From the NCBI GenBank assembly GCA_026874595.1, contig CM049322.1, positions 26,974,340 to 27,038,339 on the forward strand: a stretch of DNA of 64,000 nucleotides, given 5' to 3'. The notes beneath the pieces are model-generated. The model was not told the origin of the DNA. It worked only from the letters and a program-made list of their open reading frames with translations, and did not search any database. Positions 33,306-45,700 of the stretch are shown piece after piece. A program made the position numbers and the translations under genes. The DNA comes from Sipunculus nudus (Eukaryota; Annelida; Sipuncula; Golfingiida; Sipunculidae). Numbering within the stretch: the first letter of the stretch is position 1; every line of letters begins with the position of its first letter.

Positions 33306-35519
33306 TAATATTGATATTATTCATAATAATAATAACAATTCGTTTTTAAAAAATACAGAGCAATCCCAGCAAAAATCAATATTTGAGATTTTTTTTTTAT
33401 TTAAGGGAATGTGTAAGCCAATTTTTACATGAAATCTGCCAGCTTATGTTTCTAACGCATTAAATAAGCCAGACATATCCATTAAGTCCGATTAATGTTA
33501 TTACGCGGTGTTGTATTCATAAATAAGTGTTAATAAGAAAAACTCGAATTGTGGATATGTTATTCTACTTAACAAAATCAAATCTTTTTGTCTCATGTAC
33601 ACCTTATAATCTGGTGGAAACGACCTTAATTAATGCGTACAGATATATATATAAAACAATACTTCCAAAGCAAAATGTACACTAGAATTAATCATTTAAA
33701 AGACATAAGGATAAAGTTCGTCTTTAAAATTAACATTGAATAAAGGGAACACGAAAAGAATGCTTCTGGTTTATTCAGGAATTTCCATTTCGAGTTTTTA
33801 TTCCAAATTTGGAGAATGATTCAAACAGATTAGCAGTTTGTTTCATTAAATATTAACTGGTCTGAAAGAAGTGCATTAATTATATGCAGATGGTTTTTGG
33901 CTCAGGCAGATGGCTTTGGCTCAGGCAGAAGGTTTTTGGCTCAGGCAGACTTGAGAAGCACTTGCATTTTCCATTAAACATGCCAGGTACATTAATTTAT
34001 AAGCTTATTGGATTTGACGTAGAAAACTGTGTCAATTCAAAACGTGTAAAATTTTAAAAGGATCCGTGAAATCTTTCTTGAATTATCTCGTCTGAAAGAA
34101 ATTTCTGCGGCGACGGTGGCGAAACAATGTCTAAACCATTATATCGCGACTTTGTCCTGGGATACAAATATTCAGTATACCTATGAAGCCTAGCCACATG
34201 TTTTAACTAAAGATTTGTACGGATGCAAACCTCCAAACTCATGCGCATGAAAATATAAGCATGAACTATATACTCTCTCAAAAAATTCTCTTGGTGTCAG
34301 GTATGTCATACAATTTGTTACGGGTGTTTGCTTCCAATGGGCTTTAAACACCTTCCTTTTTATATTTGTTTCCTGTTTAAAATTTCAACATTTTAATATT
34401 AGATTCAAGGCTCTCTCAAAGCTATTATGAAACTTTGTCTTTTTTCTTCTGATCATGTAATACTCATCTTAAATTGCGTCGGTCAGCAAAAATATGAAAA
34501 CAATGAATGCTCTGCAGCTGGTTTGGCTTTCTTTTTCTTCAATATTCCTCATGGAAATTACAAAGGTTGTTCGGCCTTGAAATATTGTATTGTAATAAAA
34601 ATTGTCCAAAACCAAACTGTACACTGCAATGTTATGAACCTCAATATTATATGTAGCTTTAAATTCTGAATATACATAGACAGCTTGGCTGTATTATATC
34701 AATCAATAGTCCGGTTTTAAAAAAAAATTCAGTGCCACAGAAACAGTAATTTATGAGGTTCATTTATTTTAAGAGTATCGTTATATTTAATAAATAATAA
34801 ATCTAATTAGGTTAATGAATTACTTGTGACTTAGCCTGGTTTTAGCGAACAGAAAAGTAAACATGGGGAAACTTTTCACTTCCTTTTTTCTGTTTGCTGA
34901 TTCGGGCTACTTTTAAAGTAATTAAAATTTAGGGTACATGGAAAACCGGCCTTAGGAAGCATCAGCAGCGAATATCTTAATTTAAAATCAATCCATAGGT
35001 CATTTTAAATTAATATTAGACCTATAAAGTGTAGATAAACCTGGTACTGGTGGTACACATAAACATGTATTTATGAACGTTACGATCGACTGTTGACCAA
35101 ACAGTGTTTTGATAGAAACATTAATCGGCCTATACCGAAGTGGAACCAAACACACTTTTAAAGATACCAGACAAGATAATCTCCATGGAAGATCCACTGC
35201 ATTTATCATTTTGATTAACTGCATGTGCACATTATGGGTGTTATCCGTAATTTTACAAACATTTTTTAATCAGAGTAAGATTCTCTGTTTTTATTTATGA
35301 TCTTTCAAACGTTTGGCGGTTCTATTTAAATGTGTTAGAGCAAATGAAATTCGTATATTGCTACGTTTTCATAAATGAATGAAATGGAGAATGAAAATGT
35401 ATTCGCCAAAAGATTTGAAATTAAATTCCACTGATGTATACCTTAGGTGCAGGGTATGTCTTAAACATGATAAAGCCGCCATGAATTACTCAGCGCCAAC
35501 ACGTCAAAAAGCAACTGAC
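33306..35519. other. Intronic DNA, nothing coding; short GGCTCAGGCAGA triplication
   Basis: AT-rich intron sequence. At 33892-33950 the phrase TTTTTGGCTCAGGCAGA occurs three times in about 60 bases. No exon with matching phase was found besides 35520-35592. Confidence 0.5.
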
Positions 35520-35592
35520 CGTCTGCTGTTCCGTGTGCAAGCAGCAAGTTCTTTCCACGGAAGTATTCAATTTTTCTGGTCACATTTCCCAC
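35520..35592 (-). CDS. DPP4-like: DPP4-like serine protease exon (catalytic Asp, HGTAD)
   Basis: Minus-strand exon of 73 bases. Acceptor AATGCACTTGACAG and donor GACG|GTCAGT. It begins in phase 0 after the previous exon's CAG and reads VGNVTRKIEYFRGKNLLLAH then GTAD, leaving one G for the next exon. LLxxHGTAD is the conserved S9B block containing the catalytic Asp (human DPP4 LLIHGTAD, Asp708). The N-V-T here matches the position of the NST sequon in human DPP4, so the residue may be glycosylated. Phase 0 in, phase 1 out, joining 28911 to restore a second Asp codon. Confidence 0.96.
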
Positions 35593-36059
35593 CTGTCAAG
35601 TGCATTAAGAGACAAGTTACTCTTGTATTTACTTCCTGTTTTTACTTCTTATATATACCAGTAAGACTATAACAGGGATATTGGCATAATATGCATCTGA
35701 GAAAACTATTAGTCGAAATAAGTAGTAGAACACTTTCTTTCTCAGAGAGTCAGTTCAGGCATACACCTGCAATATCTCGACTCAGCAGAGGACAAAGCCA
35801 ATCAGCAAGTTGCCCATGCACATCAGTTGTAACTTATAGCATTAGAAACGATCAGTCTGAACCCCTGTCAGCTAAAATAATAGAAAAGCTTCATAAAAAT
35901 GAATGAATTAAATATTAAATTATCTCAAATACGTCAATGTCACTGACATGGACAACATGTTAAATCTTACCAACACTAATATGTCTAGATTAATTCACAG
36001 TGCTGGATTTTCATATGATCTCAGAGTGATCAGAAGACATACTAGGCAGAACTCCTGTT

Positions 36060-36415
36060 TCCGTTAATATACTGGCAGAGTGATCAGATGACACACCAGA
36101 CAGAATTCATGTTTCCATTAATATACTGGCAGAGTGATCAGATGACACACCAGACAGAATTCATGTTTCCGTTAATATACTGGCAGAGTGATCAGATGAC
36201 ACACCAGACAGAATTCATGTTTCCGTTAATATACTGGCAGAGTTATAAGATGACACACCAGTCAGAATTCCTCTTTCAGTTTAAATGATGGCACAATGAT
36301 CAGACGACACAGCAAGCAGAATTCCTCTTTCAGTTTATATGATGGTAGAGTGATCAGTTGACACAGCAGGCAGAATTCATGTTTCCGTTTATATGATGGC
36401 AGAGTGGATTCCTAT
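36060..36415. repeat. 54-bp minisatellite, ~6-7 copies
   Basis: Unit GTTTCCGTTAATATACTGGC plus AGAGTGATCAGATGACACAC and CAGACAGAATTCAT. The central three copies (36090-36250) are almost identical and the flanking ones diverged. The unit is 18 codons long, which is why an open frame runs through it. Intronic in the DPP4-like gene. Confidence 0.9.
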
Positions 36416-36596
36416 TTCTGTTACTACTTTTTTTATGTGTTATGTAATAATAAAGTAATCTAGTCTTCTCTGAAAATAAATACGGGTTGGTCGACCGCCA
36501 AGTTAAGCATATGTATTTGATTTCTGAACCTGTATATCTCCTACATATCATATTGTATCACAATACTCTGTATGCTAAGTGTTGGCCTCTCTTTAA

Positions 36597-37102
36597 CTAA
36601 AGGCCCCTTTACACAGGGCTGCCACCTTTGTGCCACCTTTGAACAAACAAAAAATTACCAGAACGCTCAATGGTCGCCTAACCATCCTGTTTCTGTGTAA
36701 TTGCTCCATAATTGTTTCAGCGATACTTGTGCCTCCCTTGAACCTCCCAAAATACAGCATAAGGGCATTTTCTTGCCTGACTACCCTCTGCTTCCCCTGT
36801 GCCACCAGAGCGACCACTGTGCCTCCATTCTACAACTACGGCAATGCTTTTGCCTTCCTTCTGCCTTCTTTGGGCCAACCTTTGAGCAACCCACCACCTC
36901 GGCGACCTTTTTGCGATTGTTTTGAACATGTTCAAAAACTCACGGCGACCATGGCGTCCATGGCGATGCCTGAAACACCTGTGTACCACCTTTGAACGAC
37001 CTAGGCAACCATTCTGCCTTCTTTGAGCCTCCTACGACGACCTAGTAAATTTTGTGGTCGCACACGGAAGGCAGAAAGGTCGCTATTCTGTGCAAAGCCC
37101 CT
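36597..37102. mobile_element. TTAA-flanked MITE-like element
   Basis: A TTAA lies on each side (36593-36596 and 37103-37106). Imperfect termini: AAGGCCCCTTTACACAG on the left, AGGGGCTTTGCACAG reverse-complemented from the right. The interior has repeated GTGCCACCTTTGAAC-like words and no credible transposase. TTAA target sites point to piggyBac or Kolobok relatives. Open frames on both strands are incidental. Confidence 0.55.
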
Positions 37103-37498
37103 TTAAAATTCCCGCATGTGGCGTTTCAGTCCATAACGCTACCTTGAAGCATTCATTGGTAATTATTATAACATGAACTAATTATAACAGGCGCTGCCGT
37201 GTAGTCCTCTATGCTGAAATGAACACAGGTTGGCATAATTAGGGATCGTGATGGGGGTATCATGTAGTTGTAGGACTGCACATCTAATTATCCCAATGTT
37301 TTCCCAACTTATTAAAAATCTTATGCCTTTTCTTACAGTCAGTTTAACCTCTGACACAATAAGACATGAACTGAACCTTACAATTATATTTGTTCTCCTG
37401 TGACATTTTCTTTAGTGTCACATCCTTAAAAATAAATAAAATATCATGGATCACGCTCAGGCCACTTAAATATTAATGCTTGTAATGTTGGATCTGAC

Positions 37499-37563
37499 CT
37501 GGTATCCGGCCTGGTTATCGTCCACTGTTGCTCGGGCCATGTAGCGCTCGGTATAACCAGTGT
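37499..37563 (-). CDS. DPP4-like: DPP4-like serine protease exon (YTERYM)
   Basis: Minus-strand exon of 65 bases. Acceptor TATTTTATTTCAG and donor TACCAG|GTCAGA. The first two bases complete an Asp codon begun by the previous exon (G|AC), giving DTGYTERYMARATVDDNQAG then YQ. It matches the DSVYTERYMGLP region of DPP4/FAP, the strongly conserved stretch about 30 residues after the catalytic Ser. Phase 1 in, phase 0 out. That this codon is restored only if the GTAAGT at 40334-40329 or an equivalent copy is used supports the proposed end of the serine exon. Confidence 0.96.
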
Positions 37564-37586
37564 CTGAAATAAAATATAATATATAC

Positions 37587-38190
37587 AGGGGCGTAGCGTG
37601 GTCCTGGCCCGGGTAGGTGCATTTGTGTAGATTTTGGACAGATAACCAAAACCGTTATTTTTCCCATTATATATGTGTGTGTGTGTGTGTGTTAGGTAAT
37701 ATTATATTTACATAGTATATAAAAGCACGTATGTTTAATACGAGGAGAAAAAACAGCTTTTCAATATCAGTTTCTCTCACATATAGAAGTAAAGATGCCA
37801 TTGGGGTACAAAGTCTGTGAATGGACAGAATCGTTAATTAATACAAACATGCATTCTTCTCTGGACGGAGAGGGCGAGGGAGGAAATTATCTGTTTCACC
37901 CCTTTAGAGAGGCAACATTTTGGGCCCTGACTAGACATGAACTCTCGCCATGTCTCCTGTACCGCGGGCGAACGATATATAAAAAATAAGACATGCCCTT
38001 TTTTAATAAAATGTACAATTTCAAAGTTAGTTTTATTATAACATATGTTTTCTCCCTTGTGATGTTATGACAAATAAACGATGAACGAATACGCAATTAC
38101 CGAGTATTCAACACATAATGATTTTGTCAGAAACAGTTTGAATTAACCTTCAAAATGATTGAACTTCATAAAAGCGATTTTATATCAATC
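37587..38190. other. Intron with possible MITE terminus and GT microsatellite
   Basis: CAGGGGCGTAGCGTGG at 37585-37600 resembles a terminus common in invertebrate MITEs, but no partner end was found. A short GT repeat lies at 37672-37692. No exon seen. Confidence 0.35.
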
Positions 38191-38194
38191 AGAA

Positions 38195-38370
38195 TCAGAC
38201 ATGGGGTGATTACTTGATATATGTAATCGATTACGATTACTTTGAACGTGAATGATTACGATTACGGTTACCAAAATAAATTTATGTAATCGATACGATT
38301 ACGATTACTTTATGATTACTTCAAAAAGTAATCATGATTACAGCCACGATTACAAACCTTAATATTGTCA
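38195..38370. mobile_element. hAT-like transposon terminal fragment
   Basis: CAGACATGGGGTGATTACTT is followed by repeated TAATCGATTACGATTAC and GATTACG words. This start, CAG...GG plus reiterated TAATC/GATTAC subterminal motifs, resembles many hAT-family termini. The other end was not found, so this is a fragment. Confidence 0.45.
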
Positions 38371-38675
38371 TAAGGTAATGCAAGAATTGTATACTCTAAC
38401 CTTCATTTAAATGCATCAAAGAAAAAAATATACAGTATACAGATCCAATAGTTAGTCTCATCAAGATATGAGATAGATAAAATAGTCTGAAGAACAACTA
38501 GAAATGATTTTTATCATTTCAAATGCTTGTTGCACATTATAAACATAAGTCTTGATTTTATAATTTTGCAGGGTGTGTCAAAGAATACCTGGTATGTTGA
38601 TGGGTCACGCGGGGATTTCTAAAGACTGTATGTCCTTTGAGGAAGTGTTGCTTTTCTGATCGGATGTTTTTAATT

Positions 38676-38679
<4 letters not shown>

Positions 38680-38730
<51 letters not shown>
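38680..38730. repeat. (AT)n microsatellite
   Basis: About 50 bases of uninterrupted AT dinucleotides in the intron between the YTERYM and serine exons. Confidence 0.97.
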
Positions 38731-38731
<1 letters not shown>

Positions 38732-39204
38732 TATAAAAATAAAAAGGGTGTGTTTTAAAGTAACACATTATTTACAGAGACAATGACAGTTCTAGTTTCT
38801 GCAAACAAGTGGTTCATGGTGTGAAAACCTTATCCAGCTGAATATTAAGAAGGAATGGTTTTGCATATTCAATGAGACATTCTTTATATTTTCTATAATA
38901 TAAATACATATATGACTAAAGGTTTATAAGATTAAGAAATCAATCAGATAAGAAAGTAAGTTTGATTTTTTTTGGTTCATAATAGTATGTATACTGGTAT
39001 ATTATATCGCAAATATTTTCATTGGTGATCTTTTTGAGACATCTCTACATTTAAAGTGAGAAGTTTCCTACGGAATCTTTAATGGTTAAAATACTTAGCA
39101 TGAGAGTAAGTTGACAAAGTTAATAATATAATTGTAGCCAATGATAATGTTTTGTGATCCATTACATGGATACAGTTGCGCTTTTTCTGCAATAACATAT
39201 GATA

Positions 39205-40362
39205 ACTGATAATAAAGGTATGATTGTACCTAAGACTGTAGCCGTATTTACCATATAGTCGTGATTCAATAAAGGTGTGATTGTACCTAAGTTTGTAACC
39301 AGACTTCCCATACAGTCGTGGATCAATAAAGGTGTGATTGTACCTAAGTTTGTTGCCGGACTTACCATACAGTCGTGGATCAATAAAGGTGTGATTGTAC
39401 CTAAGTTTGTAACCGGACTTATCATACAGTCGTGGATCAATAAAGGTGTGATTGTACCTAAGTTTGTAACCGGACTTGCCATACAGTCGTGGATCAATAA
39501 AGGTGTGATTGTACTTAGGTTTGTAACCGGACTTACCATACAGTCGTGGATCAATAAAGGTGTGATTGTACTTAGGTTTGTAACCGGACTTACCATACAG
39601 TCGTGGATCAATAAAGGTGTGATTGTACCTAAGTTTGTAGCCGGACTTGCCATACAGTCGTGGATCAATAAAGGTGTGATTGTACTTAGGTTTGTAACCG
39701 GACTTACCATACAGTCGTAGATCAATAAAGGTGTGATTGTACCTAAATTTGTTGCCGGACCTACCATACAGTTGTGGATCAATAAAGATGTGATTGTACT
39801 TAGGTTTGTTGCCGGACTTACCATACAGTCGTGGATCAATAAAGGTGTGAGTGTACCTAGGTTTGTAACCGGACTTACCATACAGTCGTGGATCAATAAA
39901 GGTGTGATTGTACTTAGGTTTGTAACCGGACTTACCATACAGTCGAGGATGAATAAAGGTGTGAGTGTACCTAAGTTTGTAACCGGACTTACCATACAGT
40001 CGTGGATCAATAAAGGTGTGATTGTACCTAGGTTTGTAACCGGACTAACCATACAGTCGTGGATCAATAAAGGTGTGATTGTACCAAAGTTTGTAACCGG
40101 ACTTACCATACAGTCGTTGGTCAATAAAGGTGTGATTTTACCTAAGTTTGTAACCGGACTTACCGTACAGTCGTGGATCAATAAAGTTGTGATTGTACTT
40201 AAGTTTGTAGCCGGACTTACCATACAGTCGTGGATCAATAAAGGTGTGATTGTACCTAAGTATATATCCGGACTTACCATACAGTCGTGGATCAATAAAG
40301 GTGTGATTGTAACTAAGTTTGTAACCGGACTTACCATACAGTCGAGGATCAATAAAGGGTGC
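39205..40362. repeat. 57-bp minisatellite carrying repeated splice donors, ~20 copies
   Basis: The unit on the plus strand is CCGGACTTACCATACAGTCG, TGGATCAATAAAGGTGTGAT and TGTACCTAAGTTTGTAA. On the minus strand each unit holds the last ~20 coding bases of the serine exon (ATTGATCCACGACTGTATG) joined to a consensus donor GTAAGT and ~20 intron bases. About 13 of 20 copies keep GGTAAGT; others have GGCAAGT, GGTAGGT, GGTTAGT or disrupted forms. The right-most copy is the end of the exon itself. The period is 19 codons, so long frames (396 codons minus; 147 and 214 codons plus) are by-products. Confidence 0.96.
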
Positions 40363-40434
40363 CACGGAGATACCTGACCCGAACACGTTTGTTTCGTTAG
40401 CTAAGGTGTGTAGAGTGGTGTAGCCGCCATAGGA
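40335..40434 (-). CDS. DPP4-like: DPP4-like serine protease exon (catalytic Ser, SYGGY)
   Basis: Minus-strand exon of 100 bases. Acceptor ATTCCTCTGTTTCAG and donor CTGTATG|GTAAGT. It starts exactly at the Ser codon and reads SYGGYTTLHTLANETNVFGS, then GISVAPFIDPRLY. This corresponds to the nucleophile elbow G-W-S-Y-G-G of S9B peptidases (human Ser630) and the following G-I-A-V-A-P strand. The preceding Gly-Trp must be in an upstream exon, and vertebrate DPP4 also splits this motif between two exons. That exon is not in the window; the upstream intron is filled by more than 23 kb of satellite. The retained Ser excludes a DPP6/DPP10-type inactive homologue. Which of several downstream duplicated donors is used is uncertain. 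Confidence 0.95.
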
Positions 40435-43400
40435 CTGAAACAGAGGAATGTCTAACATATAGGGACAGCAATTTACTAGAAATGATCCACACACTAGAAA
40501 TATCGTTTTACAGGCCAGGTTGAAGGCAAAACAGAATGATCTAAATTTATTCCGGGGGAAGACCTGAAGGAAAGCATGACAGAATGATTTCCAGAACAGG
40601 GGAAAGCTATGGAAATGATCAACAGACCAGGAAAAGGTATGGTAGTGATTTAAAGACCGGAAGAAGGTAAAGAAGTAATTTACAGACCCGGAAAAGGTAT
40701 GGAAATGATTAACAGACCGGGAAAATGTATGGAAATGAGTAACAGACCAGGAAAAGGTATGGAAGTGGTCTACCAACCGGGAAAAGGTATGGAAATGATC
40801 TTCAGACCGGAAAAAGGTATGACAATGATCTACAGACCGAAAAGAAGGTACGGAAGTGATCTACTGACCAGAAAAAATGTGTGACAATGATCTTCAGACC
40901 GGAAGAAGGTATGGAAGTGATCTTCAGACCGGGAAAAGGTATGACAATGATCTACAGACCGGAAGAAGGTAAAGAAGTAATGTATAGACCCGGAAAAGGT
41001 ATTGAAATGATTTACAGACCGGGAAAATGTATGGAAATGAGTAACAGACCAGGAAAAGGTATCGAAGTGATCTACAAACCGGGGAAAGGCATGACAATGA
41101 TCTACAGACCGGAAAAAGGTAAGAAGTGATCTACAGACCGGAACAAAAGGTATGGAATTGATCTACAGACCAAAAACAAATTGTATGAAAGTGATCTACA
41201 GAACTGAAAAAGGTACGACAATGATCTACAGAACAGAAGAAGGTATAGAAGTGATCGACAGAGCGGAACAAAAGGTGTGGAAGTGATCTACAGACCGGAA
41301 AATGGTATGAAAGTGATCTATAGAACTGAAAAAGGTATGACAATGATCTTCAGACCGGAACAAAAGTTCTGGAAGTGATCTTCAGACCGGAAAAAATGGT
41401 ATGAAAGTGATCTACAGAACTGAAAAAAAGGTATGACAATGATCTTCAGACCAGAAGAATGTATGGAAGTGATCTACAAACCCGAAAAAAAGGTATGGAA
41501 ATGATCTACAGACAGGACACAGGTATGTAAATCATCTTCAGACTGGAGGAAGGTATGGAAGTGATCTACAGACCGGAAAAAAGGTATGGAAGTGATCTAC
41601 AGACCGAAAAAAAGGTATGACAATGATCTTCAGACCAGAAGAAGGTATGGAAGTGATCTACAGACCGGGAAAGGGATGGAAATGATCTTCAGACCGGGAA
41701 AAGGTATGACAATGATCTACAGACCGGTTAAAAGGTATGGAAGTTATCTACTGTCCGGAAAAAGGTATGACAATGATCTACAGACCAGAAAAAAATGATA
41801 TGAAAGTGATCTATAGAACTGAAAAAAAGGTATGACAATGATCTTCATACCAGAAGAATGTATGGAAGTGATCTACAGACCGGAAAAAAAGGTATGGAAA
41901 TTATCTACAGACAGGAAACAGGTATGTAAATCATCTTAAGACAGGAAGAAGGTATGGAAGTGATCTACAGACCGGCTAAAAGGTATGGAAATGATCTACA
42001 GACTGGAATCAGGTATGAGAATGATCTTCAGACCGGAAGAAGGTATGGAAGTGATTTACAGGCAGGAAAAAAAGTATGGAAGTGATCTACAGACCGGAAC
42101 AAAAGGTATGGAAGTGATCTACAGAGCGGAAAAAAAGGTATGGAAGTGATCTACAGACCGGAAAAGAATGGTATCAAAGTGATCTACAGAACTGAAAAAG
42201 GTATGACAATGATCTTCAGACCAGAAGAAGATATGGAAGTGATGTACCGACCCGAAAAAAAGGTATTGAAATGATCTACAGAACTGAAAAAAAAAAGTAT
42301 GACAATGATCTTCAGACCAGAAGAATGTATGGAAGTGATCTACAGACCGGACAAAAAGGTATGGAAATTATCTACAGACAGGAAACAGGTACGTAAATCT
42401 ACAGACCAGAAGAAGGTATAGAAGTAATTTACAGAGCGAAACAAAAGGCATGGAAATGATCTACAGACAGGAAACAGGTATGTAAATCATCTTCAGACTG
42501 GAATAAGGTATGGAAGAAATCTACAGTCCGAAGAAAAGGTATGGAAGTGATCTACTGACCGGAAAAGAGGTATGAAAATGATCTTCAGACCAAGAATAGG
42601 TATGGAAGTGATCTACAGACCGGAAAAGGTATTGAAGTGATCTACAGACCGGGAAAAGGTATAGATGTAATGTACAGACCGGGAAAAGGTATTTAAGTGA
42701 TCTGCAGACCGGAAAAAAGGTATGACAATGATCATCAGATCAGAAGAAGGTATGGAAGTGATCTAATGACAGGAATAAAAGGTATGGAAGTGATCTACTG
42801 ACAGGAATAAAAGGTATGGAAGTGATCTACAGAACTGAAAAAAGGTATGACAATGATCTTAAGACCAGAAGAAGGTATTGAAGTGATCTACAGACCGGAA
42901 CAAAAGGTGTGGAAGTGATCTACAGACCAGAACAAATGATATGGAAGTGATCTACAGACCGGAAAAAAGGTATAACAATGATCTTTAGACCAGAAGAAGG
43001 TATGGAAGTGATCTACAGACCGGAACAGAGGTGTGGAAGTGATCTACAGACCGGAAAAAAGTATAACAATGATCTTCAGACCAGAAGAAGGTGTGGAAGT
43101 GATCTACAGACCGGAACAAATGATATGGAAGTGATCTACAGACCGGAAAAAGGTATAACAATGATCTTCAGACCAGAAGAAGGTATGGAAGTGATCTACA
43201 GACCGGAACAAATGATATGGAAGTGATCTACAGACCGGAAAAAAGGTATAACAATGATCTTTAGACCAGAAGAAGGTATGGAAGTGATCTACAGACCGGA
43301 ACAAAGGTGTGGAAGTGATCTACAGACCGGAAAAAAAGTATAACAATGATCTTCAGACCAAAGGAAGGTGTGGAAGTGATCTACAGACCGGAACAAATGA

Positions 43401-44149
43401 TATGGAAGTGATCTACAGATCGGAAAAAAGGTATAACAATGATCTTCAGACCAGAAGAAGGTATGGAAGTGATCTACAGACCGGAACAAATGTTACGGAA
43501 GTGATCTTCAGACCGGAAAAAAAAGGTATAACAATGATCTTCAGACCAGAAGAAGGTATGGAAGTGATCTACAGACAGGAACAAAAGGTGTGGAAGTGAT
43601 CTACAGACCGGAACAAATGATATGGAAGTGATCTACAGACCGGTAAAAAGGTATAACAATGATCTTCGGACCAGAAGAAGGTATGGAAGTGATCTACTGA
43701 CCGGAACAAAAGGTGTGGAAGTGATCTACAGACCGGAACAAATGATATGGAAGTGATCTACAGACCGGAAACAAGGTATAACAATGATCTTCAGAACAGA
43801 AGAAGGTATGGAAGTGATCTACAGACCGGAACAAAGGTGTGGAAGTGATCTACAGACCGGAAAAAAAAGTATAACAATGATCTTCAGACCAGAAGAAGGT
43901 ATGGAAGTGATCTTCAGACCGGAACAAAAGTTATGGAAGTGATCTAGAGACCCGAAAAAATGGTATGAAAGTGATCTACAGAACTGAAAAAAAGGTATGA
44001 AAATGATCTTCAGACCAGAAGAAGGTATGGAAGTGATCTACAGACCGGAATAAAAGGTGTGGAAGTGATCTACAGACCGGAACAAATGATATGGAAGTGA
44101 TCTACAGACCGAAAAAAAAAATTATAACAATGATCTTCAGACCAGAAGA

Positions 44150-45700
44150 AGGTATGGAAAAGATGTACAGACCGGAACAAAAGGTGTGGAAGTTATTTAC
44201 AGACCGGAAGAAAAGGTATAACAATGATCTTAAGACCAGAAGAAGGTATGGAAGTGATCTTCAGACCGGAACAAAAGTTATGGAAGTGATCTACAGACCG
44301 GATAAAATGGTATGAAAGTGATCTACAGAACTGAAAAAAGGTATGACAATGACCTTCAGATGAGAAGAAGGTATTAAAGTGATCTACAGACAGGAACAAA
44401 AGGTGTGGAAGTGATCTACAGACCGGAACAAATGATATGGAAGTGATCTACACACCGGAAGAAAAGGTATAACAATGATCTTTAGACCAGAAGAAGGTAT
44501 GGAAGTGATATACAGACAGGAACAAAAGGTGTGGAAGTGATCTACAGACCGGAACAAATGATATGGAAGTGATCTACAGACCGGAAGAAAAGGTATAACA
44601 ATGATCTTTAGACCAGAAGAAGGTATGGAAGTGATCTACAGACAGGAACAAAAGGTGTGGAAGTGATCTACAGACCGGAACAAATGATATGGAAGTGATC
44701 TACAGACCGGAAGAAAAGGTATAACAATGATCTTTAGACCAGAAGAAGGTATGGAAGTGATCTTCAGACCGGAACAAAAGTTATGGAAGTGATCTACAGA
44801 CCGGATAAAATGGTATGAAAGTGATCTACAGAACTGAAAAAAGGTATGACAATGATCTTCAGACCAGAAGAAGGTATTGAAGTGATCTACAGACAGGAAC
44901 AAAAGGTGTGGAAGTGATCTACAGACCGGAACAAATGATATGGAAGTGATCTACAGACCGGAAAAAAGGTATAACAATGAACTTCAGACCAGAAGAAGGT
45001 ATTGAAGTGATCTACAGACAGGAACAAAAGGTGTGGAAGTGATCTACAGACCGGAACAAATGATATGGAAGTGATCTACAGACCGGAAGAAAAGGTATAA
45101 CAATGATCTTTCGACCAGAAGAAGGTATGGAAGTGATCTACAGACAGGAACAAAAGGTGTGGAAGTGATCTACAGACCGGAACAAATGATATGGAAGTGA
45201 TCTACAGACCGGAAGAAAAGGTATAACAATGATCTTAAGACCAGAAGAAGGTATGGAAGTGATTTTCAGACCGGAACAAAAGTTATGGAAGTGATCTACA
45301 GACCGGATAAAATGATATGAAAGTGATCTACAGAACTGAAAAAAGGTATGACAATGATCTTCAGACAAGAAGAAGGTACTGAAGTGATCTACAGACAGGA
45401 ACAAAAGGTGTGGAAGTGATCTACAGACCGGAACAAATGATATGGAAGTGATCTACAGACCGGAAAAAAGGTATAACAATGAACTTCAGACCAGAAGAAG
45501 GTATTGAAGTGATCTACAGACAGGAACAAAAGGTGTGGAAGTGATCTACAGACCGGAACAAATGATATGGAAGTGATCTACAGACCGGAAAAAAGGTATA
45601 ACAATGATCTTCAGACCAGAAGAAGGTATGGAAGTGATCTACAGACCGGAACAAAAGTTCTGGAAGTGATGTTCAGACCGGAAAAAATGGTATGAAAGTG
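44150..45700. repeat. ~502-bp higher-order repeat, three tandem units
   Basis: The marker GAACTGAAAAAAGGTATGAC recurs at 44328, 44831 and 45333, spacing 503 and 502. The blocks between are nearly identical in monomer order. Confidence 0.85.

Noticed and set aside
36593-36995. Open frames of 74-121 codons on both strands
   Set aside because: They lie inside the TTAA-flanked MITE-like element in opposite orientations; no transposase motifs.
37160-37240. Alternative HGxAD-like exon on the minus strand
   Set aside because: A CACGGCAG word looked promising, but no frame gives the motif with correct phase. The exon at 35520-35592 fits both phase and sequence.
39162-40352. 396-codon minus-strand open frame with a 19-residue repeat
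   Set aside because: It is the wrong frame of the 57-bp splice-donor minisatellite. The period is divisible by three and the unit lacks stops in several frames on both strands. The true coding frame of the adjoining exon is a different one.
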